Origin: Verrucomicrobiota bacterium JB022
GTDB lineage: Bacteria; Verrucomicrobiota; Verrucomicrobiia; Opitutales; Oceanipulchritudinaceae
NCBI GenBank assembly: GCA_030673845.1
Contig: JAUTCQ010000012.1
Location: forward strand, 124,001 to 188,000
Length of the DNA stretch: 64,000 nt
Direction: 5' to 3'
The notes under the pieces were generated by a model. It saw only the letters and a list, made by a program, of their open reading frames with translations. It was not told the DNA's origin and did not search any database. Below are positions 9,131 to 18,916 of this stretch, one piece after another. The position numbers and the translations under genes were made by a program. The stretch's first letter is position 1; every line of letters begins with the position of its first letter.

Positions 9131-10630
9131 ATGTCCACTCCCCCCCCCTCAACCGCGCGGCAGGTCTTCATCGCCATCGACTGCGGCGCTTCCAGTTCCC
9201 GCGTCATGGCCGTTATTTGGCAAGACGCGGGGTTGAGTATCCACGAAGTCCACCGTTTCCCCACGCCCTTCTACGAGCGTAACGGTGGGCTCCATTGGGA
9301 CCTGCAGGTCATGCGCGACGAGTTCCTGACGGGCCTCCGGGAGGCCGGGAACCGCTACGGCCAGGATGTGCGCTCGATTGGCGCCGACACCTGGGGCGTG
9401 GACTACGTGTTGCTCGATGCGGCGGGCGAGCCGATGGACGATCCCTTCCAGTACCGCGACAGCCGGACGGACGGGATTATCCCCTGGATGGACGAACGCG
9501 TCTCCGCCTGGGAGCGCTTCGCCCGCACCGGCATCCAGAACCAGTTCTTCAACACGGCCAACCAGCTGTGTGCGGACTTGCACCTGGGCAATCGGCTGGT
9601 CGCCAAGGCCGATTGCCTGCTCTACATGCCGGACTGGATCAACTACCTCCTGTGCGGCGTGAAGCGCAATGAGCTGACGGAGGCCAGTACGGCCCAGTTG
9701 CTCGACCAGGATCGCAAGTATCATCAGGGCTTGCTGGAAGAATACGGCATCCCCGCCGGCGTTTTTGCCCCGCTGGTCGAGCCCGGCACCGTGCTGGCGC
9801 CGCTGAAGGACGACCTGCAGCAAGACCTCGGCATCTCCCCGCAAGTTGTGACCGTCGCCTCGCACGACACCGGCTCGGCCTATGTCGCCGCGCCGTGTAT
9901 GGACGAGCGCACGGCGTTCCTCAGCTCCGGCACCTGGTCGCTCTTCGGCGTCGAAGCGAACAAGCTGGAAGTCTCGGAAACGGCCTACAAGTATGGCTTG
10001 ACCAACGAGGCGGGCGTCGAAGGTACCACCCGCCTGCTGCGCAACATCGTGGGCCTCTGGATGATCCAGGAGTGTGTGCGTGAATGGCGTGCGCAGGGCG
10101 AAACGGTCGATTTCGGCGAGCTGGACAAGGCTTCCGCCCGCGAGCCGGGCTGGCGCATCCTGCTCAACCCCGACCACGGGCCCTTCCTCGTGCCGGGCGA
10201 CATGCCGGAGAAGATCCGCAATTTCTGCCGCCGTACCGGCCAGCCGATCCCGAACACCAAGGGCGCCATCGTCCGCGCGATTCAGGACACGCTGGCCCTC
10301 ACCTACCGCCGCACGCTGGTGGCGCTGCGCGAGTTGACCGGTCTACAACTCGAGCGCATCAACATCGTGGGCGGGGGCGCGCAAAGCCGTTTGCTGAACC
10401 AGCTGACGGCCGACGCGACCGAGTGTGAAGTGCTGGCCGGCCCGATTGAGGCAACGGCCTTGGGCAATGCCATCATGCAGATGAAAGCCTTGGGCTTGAT
10501 TGAGAATATGGCCGAGGGGCGTAAGCTGATTCAGGCTTCCTTCCCCCTCGAAACCTATTCGCCCCGCCCGGTGCCGGACCGCGAAGCGCTACTGAGCCGC
10601 TTCGAAGATGTCTGCCAGCCGCTGGCCTAG
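9131..10630 (+). CDS. rhaB: Rhamnulokinase (FGGY family)
   Basis: This 499-residue cytoplasmic kinase phosphorylates L-rhamnulose at C1 with ATP. It is an FGGY carbohydrate kinase with the N-terminal phosphate loop AIDCGASSSRVMAV, the catalytic region DTWGVDYVLLD, SHDTGSAYVAAP and a C-terminal GGGAQSRLLNQLTAD adenosine-binding block. The sequence RDSRTDGIIPWMD is characteristic of rhamnulokinases rather than xylulokinases or glycerol kinases. The operon position between the aldolase fusion and the lactate genes, together with the isomerase gene downstream, confirms the assignment. The start ATG lies 10 nt after the previous stop. Confidence 0.95.
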   Translation: MSTPPPSTARQVFIAIDCGASSSRVMAVIWQDAGLSIHEVHRFPTPFYERNGGLHWDLQVMRDEFLTGLREAGNRYGQDVRSIGADTWGVDYVLLDAAGEPMDDPFQYRDSRTDGIIPWMDERVSAWERFARTGIQNQFFNTANQLCADLHLGNRLVAKADCLLYMPDWINYLLCGVKRNELTEASTAQLLDQDRKYHQGLLEEYGIPAGVFAPLVEPGTVLAPLKDDLQQDLGISPQVVTVASHDTGSAYVAAPCMDERTAFLSSGTWSLFGVEANKLEVSETAYKYGLTNEAGVEGTTRLLRNIVGLWMIQECVREWRAQGETVDFGELDKASAREPGWRILLNPDHGPFLVPGDMPEKIRNFCRRTGQPIPNTKGAIVRAIQDTLALTYRRTLVALRELTGLQLERINIVGGGAQSRLLNQLTADATECEVLAGPIEATALGNAIMQMKALGLIENMAEGRKLIQASFPLETYSPRPVPDREALLSRFEDVCQPLA

Positions 10631-10657
10631 GCGACCCCCATCCTGACCGACTGACCT

Positions 10658-11422
10658 ATGCTTCTTGACCATCGAGCTACTGGCACGCGTATCCAGCTGA
10701 TGTCCACGTGCCTTTGCGACGCGTTTTTTGACGATGTCGCGAAGGCCACGGTCGAAGTGCTGGAATACCTGGGCTGCACCGTGGATTTCCCGGAAAGCCA
10801 GACCTGTTGCGGCCAGCCGGCCTTCAACGGGGGCGACTGGAAATCCGCCCGCACGGTCGTCCGCCACCAAATGAAGGCCTTCGAGGGCGACGCCCCGGTG
10901 ATCGTGCCCTCCGGCTCCTGCGCAGCCATGGCTTTCCATGGCAGCCTGCTCGCGTTTGAAAAGGAGCAGGATCTGCCGGAAGTCGAAGCCTTGGCCAAGC
11001 GCACCTGGGAGGTCTGCGACTTCATCGTCAACGGCCTCGGGGTGAAGCAGATCAAGGGCAACTACGCCGCGCGCATCGCCATCCACAACTCGTGCCACAC
11101 CCGCGGCACGGGCACGGGAGACGCTGCCGCGACACTGCTTGGCTCGATCGAGGGTGTCGAGCTGGTGACCTACGGAGAGCCTGAGCAATGCTGCGGCTTT
11201 GGTGGCACTTTCGCGGTCGCCTTCCCTCATATTTCGGGCGCGATGGGCCGCGTAAAGATCGAAAACCTGCTGGAGCTGAAGCCCGACATGGTGGTCTCGG
11301 CCGACATGAGCTGCCTGATGCACCAGCGTGGTTTGGCCAACAAGGCAAACATTCCTTACACCGCGCAGCACGTGATCCAGGTGATCCGAGATGCTCTGCG
11401 CAACGGAGGTGAGTTGGCATGA
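10658..11422 (+). CDS. lutA: L-lactate oxidation subunit LutA (CCG-domain Fe-S protein)
   Basis: This 254-residue subunit belongs to the LutABC (YkgEFG) complex, which oxidises L-lactate to pyruvate. It carries the two cysteine-rich CCG domains of the family: SQTCCGQPAFNGGDWKSA near residue 50 and EQCCGFGGTFAVAFPHISG near residue 180. There is an additional Cys in CDFIVNGLG and in IHNSCHTRGT. These Cys clusters bind an iron-sulfur or related cofactor. The stop overlaps the lutB start by 4 nt (ATGA), showing translational coupling. Insertion of lutABC inside a rhamnose operon makes sense because the upstream fusion enzyme makes L-lactate. Confidence 0.92.
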   Translation: MLLDHRATGTRIQLMSTCLCDAFFDDVAKATVEVLEYLGCTVDFPESQTCCGQPAFNGGDWKSARTVVRHQMKAFEGDAPVIVPSGSCAAMAFHGSLLAFEKEQDLPEVEALAKRTWEVCDFIVNGLGVKQIKGNYAARIAIHNSCHTRGTGTGDAAATLLGSIEGVELVTYGEPEQCCGFGGTFAVAFPHISGAMGRVKIENLLELKPDMVVSADMSCLMHQRGLANKANIPYTAQHVIQVIRDALRNGGELA

Positions 11423-12825
11423 AAAAGCAGGAAATCGACAGCTTTTCCGAGGTCTTGGCCGCCGACGTGCGCGAATCGGTCCACTCCGGCTCCGCCTCGG
11501 GGGTGACGAAACGGCGCGAGGTGCTCGTGGCCGACTTTCCCGACGCCAACGCGATCCGTCGCCTGGCCGGGCAGATCAAGCAGCACACGATCGAGCACCT
11601 CGACAAGTATCTGGAGCAGGCCGAGCGCAGCCTCACGGCCAACGGCGTGAAGGTCCACTTTGCCTGGGACGGTGCTTCGGCCAAGGAGGCGATCGTCAAG
11701 ATCCTGGAAGCGCGGAAGGCTCACACCATCTGCAAGTCCAAGAGCATGGCGAGCGAGGAAATCGAGCTGAACGATTACCTCACCGACAAGGGTTACGACA
11801 TCGTCGAGACCGACCTGGGCGAGTTCATCCTGCAGCTCGACAACGATCACCCGAGCCACGTCGTCAAGCCGATCATCCACAAGAACCGCCGTCAGATCGC
11901 GACCACGTTTGAAAAGCACGGCCTCGGCGCTTATAACGACGAGCCAGAGGTGATCACGCAGCGTGCCCGCAAGTTTCTGCGCAAGAAATACCTGCAGGGC
12001 GAAGTGACCATGACGGGCGGCAACTTCATCTCGGCCGAGAGCGGTCGGATGGTCATCGTGACCAATGAGGGCAACTCCCGTTTCGGCCTCGCCGGCGCCA
12101 AATGCCACATCGCCTTGATCGGCATCGAAAAGCTGGTGCCGACCGACCGCGACCTGGGCGTGATGCTCAACCTGCTCGGTCGTTCCGCCACCGGGCAGCA
12201 GCTCACCGTCTACACGGAGTTCGTCTCCGGCCCCCGTAGTGCCGAACAGCCCGAAGGCCCGGAAGAGATGCACGTCATCCTCTTCAACAACAACCGGACC
12301 GAGGTGCTGGCGTCGGACTGCCGCGAGATTTTGCGCTGTATCCGTTGCGGCGCGTGCATGAACGTGTGCCCCGTCTACCGCCAGTCGTCGGGCCACGCCT
12401 ACCGCTCGGTTTACCCCGGCCCTCTCGGCGCAGTGCTCAGCCCTCTGCTGGCGGGCAAGGCTCGCTTCCCGGAGTTGGCCGACCTGCCGAAAGCGTCCAG
12501 CCTTTGCGGCGCTTGTCAGGAGGTTTGCCCGGTCGACATCCCCATCCCCGACCTGCTCTTGCGCCTGCGCAACCGGGCCAAGCTGGAGAAGGCGGGCAAG
12601 GCCGCTATCGGCACGCCCGACATGACGCTTTGGGCCACCTTGGCCACCCACCCGACCGCCTGGCGCACCGCCATGAAGTCGGCCAATCTGCTCAACGGGC
12701 TGCCCTACGACGTCTTGCCGCTGGCCCCGCTACGCGCCTGGAGCAAGCAGCGCACGCTGCCGCGTTGGGAAGGCGGCAAGTTCCGCGCCTGGATGAAAGA
12801 CCGCAAGCAAGGAGACAAGTCGTGA
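11419..12825 (+). CDS. lutB: L-lactate oxidation iron-sulfur protein LutB
   Basis: This is a 468-residue iron-sulfur protein of the lactate oxidation complex. The N-terminal half is a LUD (DUF162-like) domain. The C-terminal half carries two ferredoxin-type [4Fe-4S] motifs, CIRCGACMNVCPVYRQ (about residue 310) and CGACQEVCPVDIP (about residue 365), followed by the family's C-terminal region ending in [11 protein letters not shown]. It is coupled at both ends: its ATG overlaps the lutA stop by 4 nt and its TGA overlaps the GTG start of lutC by 3 nt. Length and motif order match LutB/YkgF. Confidence 0.95.
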   Translation: MKKQEIDSFSEVLAADVRESVHSGSASGVTKRREVLVADFPDANAIRRLAGQIKQHTIEHLDKYLEQAERSLTANGVKVHFAWDGASAKEAIVKILEARKAHTICKSKSMASEEIELNDYLTDKGYDIVETDLGEFILQLDNDHPSHVVKPIIHKNRRQIATTFEKHGLGAYNDEPEVITQRARKFLRKKYLQGEVTMTGGNFISAESGRMVIVTNEGNSRFGLAGAKCHIALIGIEKLVPTDRDLGVMLNLLGRSATGQQLTVYTEFVSGPRSAEQPEGPEEMHVILFNNNRTEVLASDCREILRCIRCGACMNVCPVYRQSSGHAYRSVYPGPLGAVLSPLLAGKARFPELADLPKASSLCGACQEVCPVDIPIPDLLLRLRNRAKLEKAGKAAIGTPDMTLWATLATHPTAWRTAMKSANLLNGLPYDVLPLAPLRAWSKQRTLPRWEGGKFRAWMKDRKQGDKS

Positions 12826-13445
12826 GCGACGATCGCAGCCGTATTTTTTCCGCCATTCGCGAAGCCCTCGGGCCGCTGCAAGCCGCTGGCAAAGCCACCG
12901 CCTACCCCGAGTATTCGGTGGACGTCCTCAGCGCCCTGCCCCGCCTCAAGGGCGAGGACCAATGGACGGTCTTCGCCCGCAACCTCAAGAACGTCAATGG
13001 GCGTGCGATGAGCGACGTGGCCGAACTGGCAGCCTACCTGCAGAGCGAAAACGCCGCCGAGGGCTATTGCGACCCCACGCTGATCGCGACCATCGCCCCT
13101 GCGCTGAGCGGCGTTACCCTGCACGGCAGCTTTGAACGCGCCGAACTGGAGCGCTATACGTTTGGGATCACCCGCGCGAGCGGCATCATCGTCGAGAGCG
13201 GCACCGTGATCCTGAAGGATCGCGAGACCTCAAACCGCCTTGGCGCGCTGGCCCCGTGGGTCCACATCGCTGTCATCTTTGGCGATACGCCGGTCTACCA
13301 CACGATCAGCGAAGCGATTGCTGCACTGGGCGACGACCCGAACACGATTTTTGTCACCGGCCCCTCCAAGACGGCCGACGTCGAAGGGATCCTGATCGAA
13401 GGCGTGCACGGCCCCGGTCAACAGATCTGCCTGCGCCTGAGCTAA
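12822..13445 (+). CDS. lutC: L-lactate oxidation subunit LutC (LUD domain)
   Basis: This 207-residue LUD-domain protein is the third subunit of the LutABC lactate dehydrogenase complex. The GTG start at 12822 was chosen because it forms a GTGA overlap with the lutB stop and begins a protein ([15 protein letters not shown]) that matches the LutC N-terminus; the frame is open upstream but not coding there. The conserved C-terminal part includes [17 protein letters not shown], where family members have a GI-A-ETGT motif, and the end [22 protein letters not shown], the DIE-x-x-x-V-x-G-x-HGP signature of LutC. It precedes the isomerase gene by 19 nt. Confidence 0.93.
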   Translation: MSDDRSRIFSAIREALGPLQAAGKATAYPEYSVDVLSALPRLKGEDQWTVFARNLKNVNGRAMSDVAELAAYLQSENAAEGYCDPTLIATIAPALSGVTLHGSFERAELERYTFGITRASGIIVESGTVILKDRETSNRLGALAPWVHIAVIFGDTPVYHTISEAIAALGDDPNTIFVTGPSKTADVEGILIEGVHGPGQQICLRLS

Positions 13446-13464
13446 CCCACCCCACCCTCCATTT

Positions 13465-14712
13465 ATGACTGCTCTCTACGATTATGCCCGCGAGACCTAC
13501 GCCAAGCTCGGCGTAGACACCGAGGCCGCGCTGAACGCCCTGGCGGGCGTCGCCATTTCCCTGCATTGCTGGCAGGGTGACGACGTGGTCGGCTTCGAAA
13601 GCTCTGGGGAAGAGCTGGGCGGCGGCCTCGCCGTGACCGGCAATTACCCGGGCAAGGCTCGCACGATCGACGAACTGCGGCAGGACCTCGACGTGGCCCT
13701 GAAGCTGATCCCGGGCACCCACCGCCTGAACCTGCACGCCATTTACGGCGACTTCGGCGGCCAGAAGGTCGACCGCGACCAGGTCGAAGTCAGCCACTTC
13801 CAGAGCTGGATCGACTGGGCGGCAGAGCGCAAGATGGGCCTCGACTTCAACCCCACCTGCTTTGCCCACCCGAAGGCGTCCGACGGGCTCACCCTGAGCC
13901 ATCCCGATGCCGGGATCCGCAATTTCTGGATCGAGCACTGCCAGCGCAGCCGCGAAATCGGGGCCGCCATGGGCCGCCAACTGGGCTCTACCACCGTTAC
14001 CAACGTGTGGATCCCCGACGGCCTCAAGGACATGCCGGCCAGCCGCCTGAGCTACCGCGCCCGTCTCGAAGAGAGCCTCGATGCGGTCTTCGCCAAGGAA
14101 CTGCCCGCCTCCGAGCACCTCGACGCGGTAGAGTGCAAGCTGTTCGGCATCGGCTCGGAAAGCTTCGTCGTCGGCTCGCACGAGTTTTACATGGGCTACG
14201 CGATCAAGAAGCAAAAGACGCTTTGCCTCGACGCCGGCCACTTCCACCCGACGGAGAGCATCGCCGACAAGGTATCTTCGGTGCTTCTCTCCGTGCCGCA
14301 CCTCTTGCTCCACGTGAGCCGCGGTGTGCGTTGGGACAGCGACCACGTGGTGCTGCTCGACGACCAGACGCAGGCCATCATGCAAGAGCTGGTGCGCTGC
14401 AACGCCCTGCCGAAGACCCACATCGGCCTCGATTTCTTCGACGCGAGCATCAACCGCATCGCCGCTTGGGTGATCGGTACCCGCGCCGCCCAAAAGGCAC
14501 TGCTGCAAGCCCTGCTGGAGCCCGCCAAGGCTCTCGTCGAAGCCGAGCAAGCCGGCAATTACACCGCCCGCCTCGCCCTCTTCGAGCAAGCCAAGACGCT
14601 GCCGTGGGCCATCGTGTGGGACGAGTTCTGCCGCCGTCAAAGCACGCCGGTGGAAGCCGATTGGCTGCCCCAGGTGCAGGACTACGAGCGCAAGGTGTTG
14701 AACCAGCGCTAG
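13465..14712 (+). CDS. rhaA: L-rhamnose isomerase
   Basis: This 415-residue metal-dependent isomerase converts L-rhamnose to L-rhamnulose, the first step of the pathway. It matches the E. coli-type RhaA family in length and in blocks such as [15 protein letters not shown] near the N-terminus, [33 protein letters not shown] and [16 protein letters not shown], which carry the Glu/Asp/His metal ligands. It is the last gene of the rhaEW-rhaB-lutABC-rhaA operon, 19 nt after lutC, and is followed by a strong terminator. Confidence 0.96.
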   Translation: MTALYDYARETYAKLGVDTEAALNALAGVAISLHCWQGDDVVGFESSGEELGGGLAVTGNYPGKARTIDELRQDLDVALKLIPGTHRLNLHAIYGDFGGQKVDRDQVEVSHFQSWIDWAAERKMGLDFNPTCFAHPKASDGLTLSHPDAGIRNFWIEHCQRSREIGAAMGRQLGSTTVTNVWIPDGLKDMPASRLSYRARLEESLDAVFAKELPASEHLDAVECKLFGIGSESFVVGSHEFYMGYAIKKQKTLCLDAGHFHPTESIADKVSSVLLSVPHLLLHVSRGVRWDSDHVVLLDDQTQAIMQELVRCNALPKTHIGLDFFDASINRIAAWVIGTRAAQKALLQALLEPAKALVEAEQAGNYTARLALFEQAKTLPWAIVWDEFCRRQSTPVEADWLPQVQDYERKVLNQR

Positions 14713-14741
14713 AGCCGCTCGCCACTTTCGAGATCCTTTTC

Positions 14742-14768
14742 AGCCACCATTTCCCCGGTGGCTTTTTT
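14742..14768 (+). terminator. Rho-independent terminator of the rhamnose operon
   Basis: A perfect 7-bp stem (AGCCACC / GGTGGCT) with an 8-nt loop is followed by a run of five further T residues. It lies 30 nt after the L-rhamnose isomerase stop codon. Confidence 0.9.
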
Positions 14769-14798
14769 AGTGCCCCGAATGGGAGCCTCGAAGGCACG

Positions 14799-14831
14799 AA
14801 AAAAGCCCCCGCATCAGAAAGATGCGGGGGC
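14799..14831 (-). terminator. Rho-independent terminator of the TonB-dependent receptor gene
   Basis: An 11-bp GC-rich perfect stem (14805-14815 with 14821-14831, 5-nt loop) is followed on the minus strand by a T run. It lies 40 nt downstream of the receptor stop codon and faces the rhamnose operon terminator, so the two convergent units are insulated. Confidence 0.92.
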
Positions 14832-14871
14832 GTCTGCAAGTTCTCAGGCACTCAGACCAACCTTGCCCAGA

Positions 14872-17800
14872 CTAGAAGCTGAGGCTGGTGGTCAGGAAGA
14901 TCTGACGGGGCTCCTTGATGCGGTAGTTGGCCACCGAGCCATCCCAGTTGGCGTAGACCGGCACCAGATCGTCTTCGTCGGCGAAGAGGTCGCGGATGTT
15001 CAACTGAACGCTGGCGCGCATCTTCTCACCAAGGTCGAAGTCATACTTGAACCAGAGGTCGATATGGGTCAGGTCCCTCCAACGATCGGCACCCACATCG
15101 GTATCGTAGATCGGGCGGCTGGCATCGGCTGCATAATATTTCTCCTCATCGAGATCAGCTTGGGTAACAGGGTCCACATCGGTCTTCAAGCCGTGATACC
15201 CAATGATGGCCTTGTCTTCCATCCGGATCGCACCGCCGATGCTGAAACCTTCCAGCGGTCCTTCGGTGAAGCGGTAGTTGGTAATGATGTTGGCGCGGTA
15301 TTTCCGCTGACCAAATGGGGCAGCACCTTCCAGTTGGCGCGATTCAGCAATGGCACCGTCAACAGCGGTAGTAAACCAAGACTGCGGCGTCTGGCTCCAC
15401 TCCACGGAGTTGGGGTGAGCCGGGATGTTGCCAAAGCCCCAGCCTGTCCAATACCGCTCGACGCTGATCGTAGAAGGATTGGCCTCGCGGCTGGTATCAT
15501 ACTCGCCTGCCAGATCCGGCGCAACTGCCGCCTCCCAGACTGCCCTTCTCTGGGCGACCCAAGCCTCATACTCAGGCATGATGCTGCTGTAGCTCGCGTC
15601 TTGCTTGGCCACAACCAGCTTGATGTTCCAGTTCGGCATTGGATTGTAAATCAACTCGAATTCGAAGCCGTCGGACTCATTTGACTGAGTAGAGGCGATA
15701 TCCAAGCCTGGCCACCGATAATCTTGGCCGGTCAGCTCTTCCACCTCTTGCTCCTGCGCAGGAGTGAGCGGCGTTGAAGCCCAGCCAGTCTGAGGATCCG
15801 TGTCGGAACGGTCTTCACCGGCACGAAGACGGACCACGGTCTCGGCCCAGGCGCGGAAGTTTTGGGTGTCCGCATTAATGACCCGACCCAATACATTCGG
15901 TGTAACGCGCTCCAACTTTGATTCCGTATGGAACATGTTGAAACGTGCGATAAGTTTGTTGTCGAACAGGTTAAGCGATACACCATAGTCATATCCCTCG
16001 CCTTCAGGCTCGGGCAGGCTTTGACTATAGATGTTGAACTGCTGGCTGGGAGGCGGGGCGAAATTCTCAGATGTGTTATAGTGGAAGCTCAACCAGCTGA
16101 GCGGCTTCACAACTACGCCCATAGTGCCAGTCGTTTTTTCGATGACTTCTGCCTGAGTGAAACGGCCGTGGCGAAGGTAGTCAACGTTCGCCAGCCGGTA
16201 GTCGTTTCCAACCGGGTACAGTCCCTCATCATTAGAATTCCGAATAGGGATTTCCGCGAGTGTAGGCGGACCGTTTCGATCTGCGCCGGGAGCCCAGTAG
16301 TTACCCAAGGTGTTTGCCCGGCCTTCCCACTTGTCACGGCGCATCCCCAAAGTAGTGATGATGCGATCTTCTAGGAAGTAGCTCTGCAGCACCCCAGCGT
16401 AAGAAGTGATTTTCCGGTTGTTAACACCAACGCCATTGCCAGCGTGGTAGTGCACGTGCTCCAAGGTGGTTTCATCTTCGCGAAACGACCTGGTATTCCA
16501 GTCATAGGCACGAATAGAGGTCGACAAAGGATGCCCGAAAGGTACATCCCACTGGGAGGAGCTACCCGCAGTCACCACACCTGGCGTGCTTCCATTACCC
16601 AAATAGAGGCTACGGCGAATATTGCTGGTATTGGCCGCGTAGTAGAAGTTGGAATTTTTCGTATCAGGAATCCACGGATTGGCAGTAGGCTCGACAAATG
16701 CCATACGGTAGCGGTTGTAATACTCGTAGTCTTCCTGCCATTGATACAGGCCCATGGCCCGGTGGCGACCTAACCATTTGATCAGGCCATCCTTGTCACT
16801 CAGGTCGAGTTCGTAGGCCAACATCGCGCGAACCACATCGCGCTCGGCCGGCGCTGTCACTGCATCCTGTTGATAATCCTCTACGTAGGGCACCAAGTAG
16901 TTTGGATTGGGCGAACCATCCAAATCATACATGTTGATGTCCATCAGAATCGTCACCGGTTGCTGCTGCCCCAGAGGATAGTATTCAAAAGAATCGTATT
17001 CCTGGCGGAACCAACCAGCGGTGAAATAAAGATTCTCAATGATCTTCTGCTCGAATTCGACGTTGTAGGTATCGCCCTCAAACTCTCCATAGTTCACCGC
17101 GAGAAGGTTATACTCCGTCCAATCATAAATATTCTTATTGGTGAGAGCGGGTGCCGTCCAATTGGAGTAGAAATTCGAAGGCATCGGAGACAGTGCCGAC
17201 TGCGCCATACGGCGATCGTAAAAAGCGCGACGGCTCGGGTCAGCGTTCAACCACTGGGACTGATCTCGAGGAGTGCCGTCGTCATTGAATCCATAATCCG
17301 GGAAATTGGTGGTAGCGCGGCGTTGCGGGAAACTAAAGCTCCCGTTCGGGCTCACCCGCAAATTGGGACGCCCGTTATCCATCCAGCCGACTCCACGAAT
17401 AAATCGAGGTGAGTCCGGGTTGTCCAGAAGGCGATCGCCGCCATAAGAGACCCCATCATCATCTACATCGCTCGCCAGGCTCGTGTAGCGAAACGGGTTC
17501 ACTTGTCCCGAATCGAGGTAGGTAAATTGCTGCGTGAGCGGGTTCCATACGGGGCGCCCGGACTCGATCCATGGAGTGATGCCGTCGCGCGGCAGCAACG
17601 AATTCGGCAAGCGGCTGGTGTTCTCGTAATGCTCGTAGAAGCCGCGAATTGTAGCGCCTGCCCAAGGCTTGACCGTCAGGCCGACAGTGGCGCGACGTGA
17701 AATATCCTGGGAGGGCTTACGGCTGAAGTTCTTCTCGTCGTAGACACCTGCGACGAAAATAGCCATGCGGTCGTCCAGGAATGACTGATTCGTCGAGGCG

Positions 17801-18465
17801 CTAGTCCGAACGCCGTTGGTGCCGACCCGGAACTGCAGATCGGTCGAATCGTCACCCACGGTGGCATAGCCGACGGATTGATTGACGATACCGGCGGGGC
17901 TGCCCAGGCCGAACAGGATCGAATTCGGGCCACGGTTGATTTCAATCGAGCGCACATTGTAGCCGTCAGCAGGGATGCGTGCCATCGACGGGTAGTAGTT
18001 CCAGCCAAAGTCGGGGGCAGCAATACCGCGCACACGATTGGCAGTAGTCGCGTTGTTTGCAACTCCGCCATTGGTAGCAGATCCGCCTACCCGGTCCTTC
18101 AAACCACCGCGGTTGAGCTCGACTGGGGTGTAATTGTAAGCGCCTTCGATGTTAGCTTCATAAAGGAAGACTTCATTGAAGCTGGTGGCACCGGTGTCTT
18201 CCATCTGCTGCTTTGTCACGACCGTGATGGGCGCGGCAAGGTCAGCCAGGTTGGTGTTCAAGCGGCTACCTGCAAGGGTGTTTGAAGCGTAGTAGCCGAT
18301 GTCGTCTTCGCTGCTGGTAACTTCGAAGGGCGAGAGTTCGAAGATTTCGTCGTTCTCGTTAGAATTACCAGTTTGAGACCAGACAGCGGGCGCGGAGGCC
18401 AGCAGGAAGGATAGGGATGCGAAGGGGAGTAATTTCCTGCAGAGTGGGGTGATGCGAGTAGTCAT
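14872..18465 (-). CDS. TonB-dependent outer membrane receptor (carbohydrate uptake)
   Basis: This is a TonB-dependent receptor of 1197 residues, long for the family. The start at 18465 gives MTTRITPLCRKLLPFASLSF and a clear signal peptide cut after APAVWSQ; an in-frame ATG 54 nt upstream would only add a non-signal leader. After a short linker, the ELSPFEVTSSED segment takes the TonB-box/N-terminal position typical of verrucomicrobial receptors. The plug domain follows (LADLAAPITVVTKQQMEDTG, then INRGPNSILFGLGSPAGIVN). The rest is a long beta-barrel ending in KEPRQIFLTTSLSF with a terminal Phe. The extra length lies in extracellular loops. It is followed by the LacI-type regulator and pectin-degrading genes, so the ligand is probably a rhamnogalacturonan-derived oligosaccharide; that is inference. 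Confidence 0.93.
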   Translation of the reverse strand: MTTRITPLCRKLLPFASLSFLLASAPAVWSQTGNSNENDEIFELSPFEVTSSEDDIGYYASNTLAGSRLNTNLADLAAPITVVTKQQMEDTGATSFNEVFLYEANIEGAYNYTPVELNRGGLKDRVGGSATNGGVANNATTANRVRGIAAPDFGWNYYPSMARIPADGYNVRSIEINRGPNSILFGLGSPAGIVNQSVGYATVGDDSTDLQFRVGTNGVRTSASTNQSFLDDRMAIFVAGVYDEKNFSRKPSQDISRRATVGLTVKPWAGATIRGFYEHYENTSRLPNSLLPRDGITPWIESGRPVWNPLTQQFTYLDSGQVNPFRYTSLASDVDDDGVSYGGDRLLDNPDSPRFIRGVGWMDNGRPNLRVSPNGSFSFPQRRATTNFPDYGFNDDGTPRDQSQWLNADPSRRAFYDRRMAQSALSPMPSNFYSNWTAPALTNKNIYDWTEYNLLAVNYGEFEGDTYNVEFEQKIIENLYFTAGWFRQEYDSFEYYPLGQQQPVTILMDINMYDLDGSPNPNYLVPYVEDYQQDAVTAPAERDVVRAMLAYELDLSDKDGLIKWLGRHRAMGLYQWQEDYEYYNRYRMAFVEPTANPWIPDTKNSNFYYAANTSNIRRSLYLGNGSTPGVVTAGSSSQWDVPFGHPLSTSIRAYDWNTRSFREDETTLEHVHYHAGNGVGVNNRKITSYAGVLQSYFLEDRIITTLGMRRDKWEGRANTLGNYWAPGADRNGPPTLAEIPIRNSNDEGLYPVGNDYRLANVDYLRHGRFTQAEVIEKTTGTMGVVVKPLSWLSFHYNTSENFAPPPSQQFNIYSQSLPEPEGEGYDYGVSLNLFDNKLIARFNMFHTESKLERVTPNVLGRVINADTQNFRAWAETVVRLRAGEDRSDTDPQTGWASTPLTPAQEQEVEELTGQDYRWPGLDIASTQSNESDGFEFELIYNPMPNWNIKLVVAKQDASYSSIMPEYEAWVAQRRAVWEAAVAPDLAGEYDTSREANPSTISVERYWTGWGFGNIPAHPNSVEWSQTPQSWFTTAVDGAIAESRQLEGAAPFGQRKYRANIITNYRFTEGPLEGFSIGGAIRMEDKAIIGYHGLKTDVDPVTQADLDEEKYYAADASRPIYDTDVGADRWRDLTHIDLWFKYDFDLGEKMRASVQLNIRDLFADEDDLVPVYANWDGSVANYRIKEPRQIFLTTSLSF

Positions 18466-18854
18466 AAATCGGACTATTTTCGTTAGAGTTTGGGACAAGC
18501 TCTCGCCGATCGGAGACACAGGCCGTTGTCCGTGAGTAGCAGCCTGCTACAGATTCAGGGGGGGAGCTTGGAAGGGTAGTTGCTGGGGTGACTTGGCTGA
18601 CGAGTCGCTTGGGGTAGACAACTGGTAGCGGATTCAATCCAGCTGTGTGCATTCATTCTCAAATTCGTCAGGCGGGGCAATTTTGACGAAATCTGACAGT
18701 AACCTTGAGCATGAATGCACGAGCATTAGCACGCATAAACTGCTGGATTACTGAATCTTGCAGTTTTCCAAAGCGAAAAGCAACGATCATCAGCATTTTT
18801 ACCTTTTCCTTGGCAAATCCACGAGTCGTGAACGCGAAATAGATTCCTTCTGAC
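18466..18854. other. Intergenic region upstream of the TonB-dependent receptor
   Basis: No convincing gene is present. The region is less GC-rich than its surroundings. It holds an inverted repeat TTCGTCA (18664-18670) / TGACGAA (18684-18690) with a 13-nt spacer. Next to it is TCTGACAGT (18692-18700), which closely matches a palindrome upstream of the LacI-type regulator gene. These are plausible operator elements for the receptor promoter. A 62-codon minus-strand frame at 18668-18856 has no recognisable product and overlaps them. Confidence 0.5.
18664..18700. promoter_or_regulatory. Candidate operator upstream of the receptor gene
   Basis: Inverted repeat TTCGTCA-N13-TGACGAA is followed directly by TCTGACAGT. 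The latter matches the left part (TCTGACTGT) of the perfect palindrome at 20025-20037 near the LacI-type regulator gene, with one substitution. Shared elements at both promoters suggest common control. This is inferred from pattern only. Confidence 0.35.
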
Positions 18855-18887
18855 ATAAAAAAGATCTCCCCGGCAAAGGGAGATCTT
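18855..18887 (-). terminator. Rho-independent terminator of the LacI-type regulator gene
   Basis: A perfect 10-bp stem (18861-18870 with 18878-18887, 7-nt loop) is followed on the minus strand by a run of T residues. It lies 30 nt after the regulator stop codon. Confidence 0.9.
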
Positions 18888-18916
18888 AAGGAAAAAGCCA
18901 GCGAGCTGGTGAGGCC

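Noticed and set aside
18668-18856. Small 62-codon minus-strand frame between the receptor and LacI-type genes
   Set aside because: It overlaps candidate operators, has no ribosome-binding site or domain, and its composition resembles intergenic DNA.
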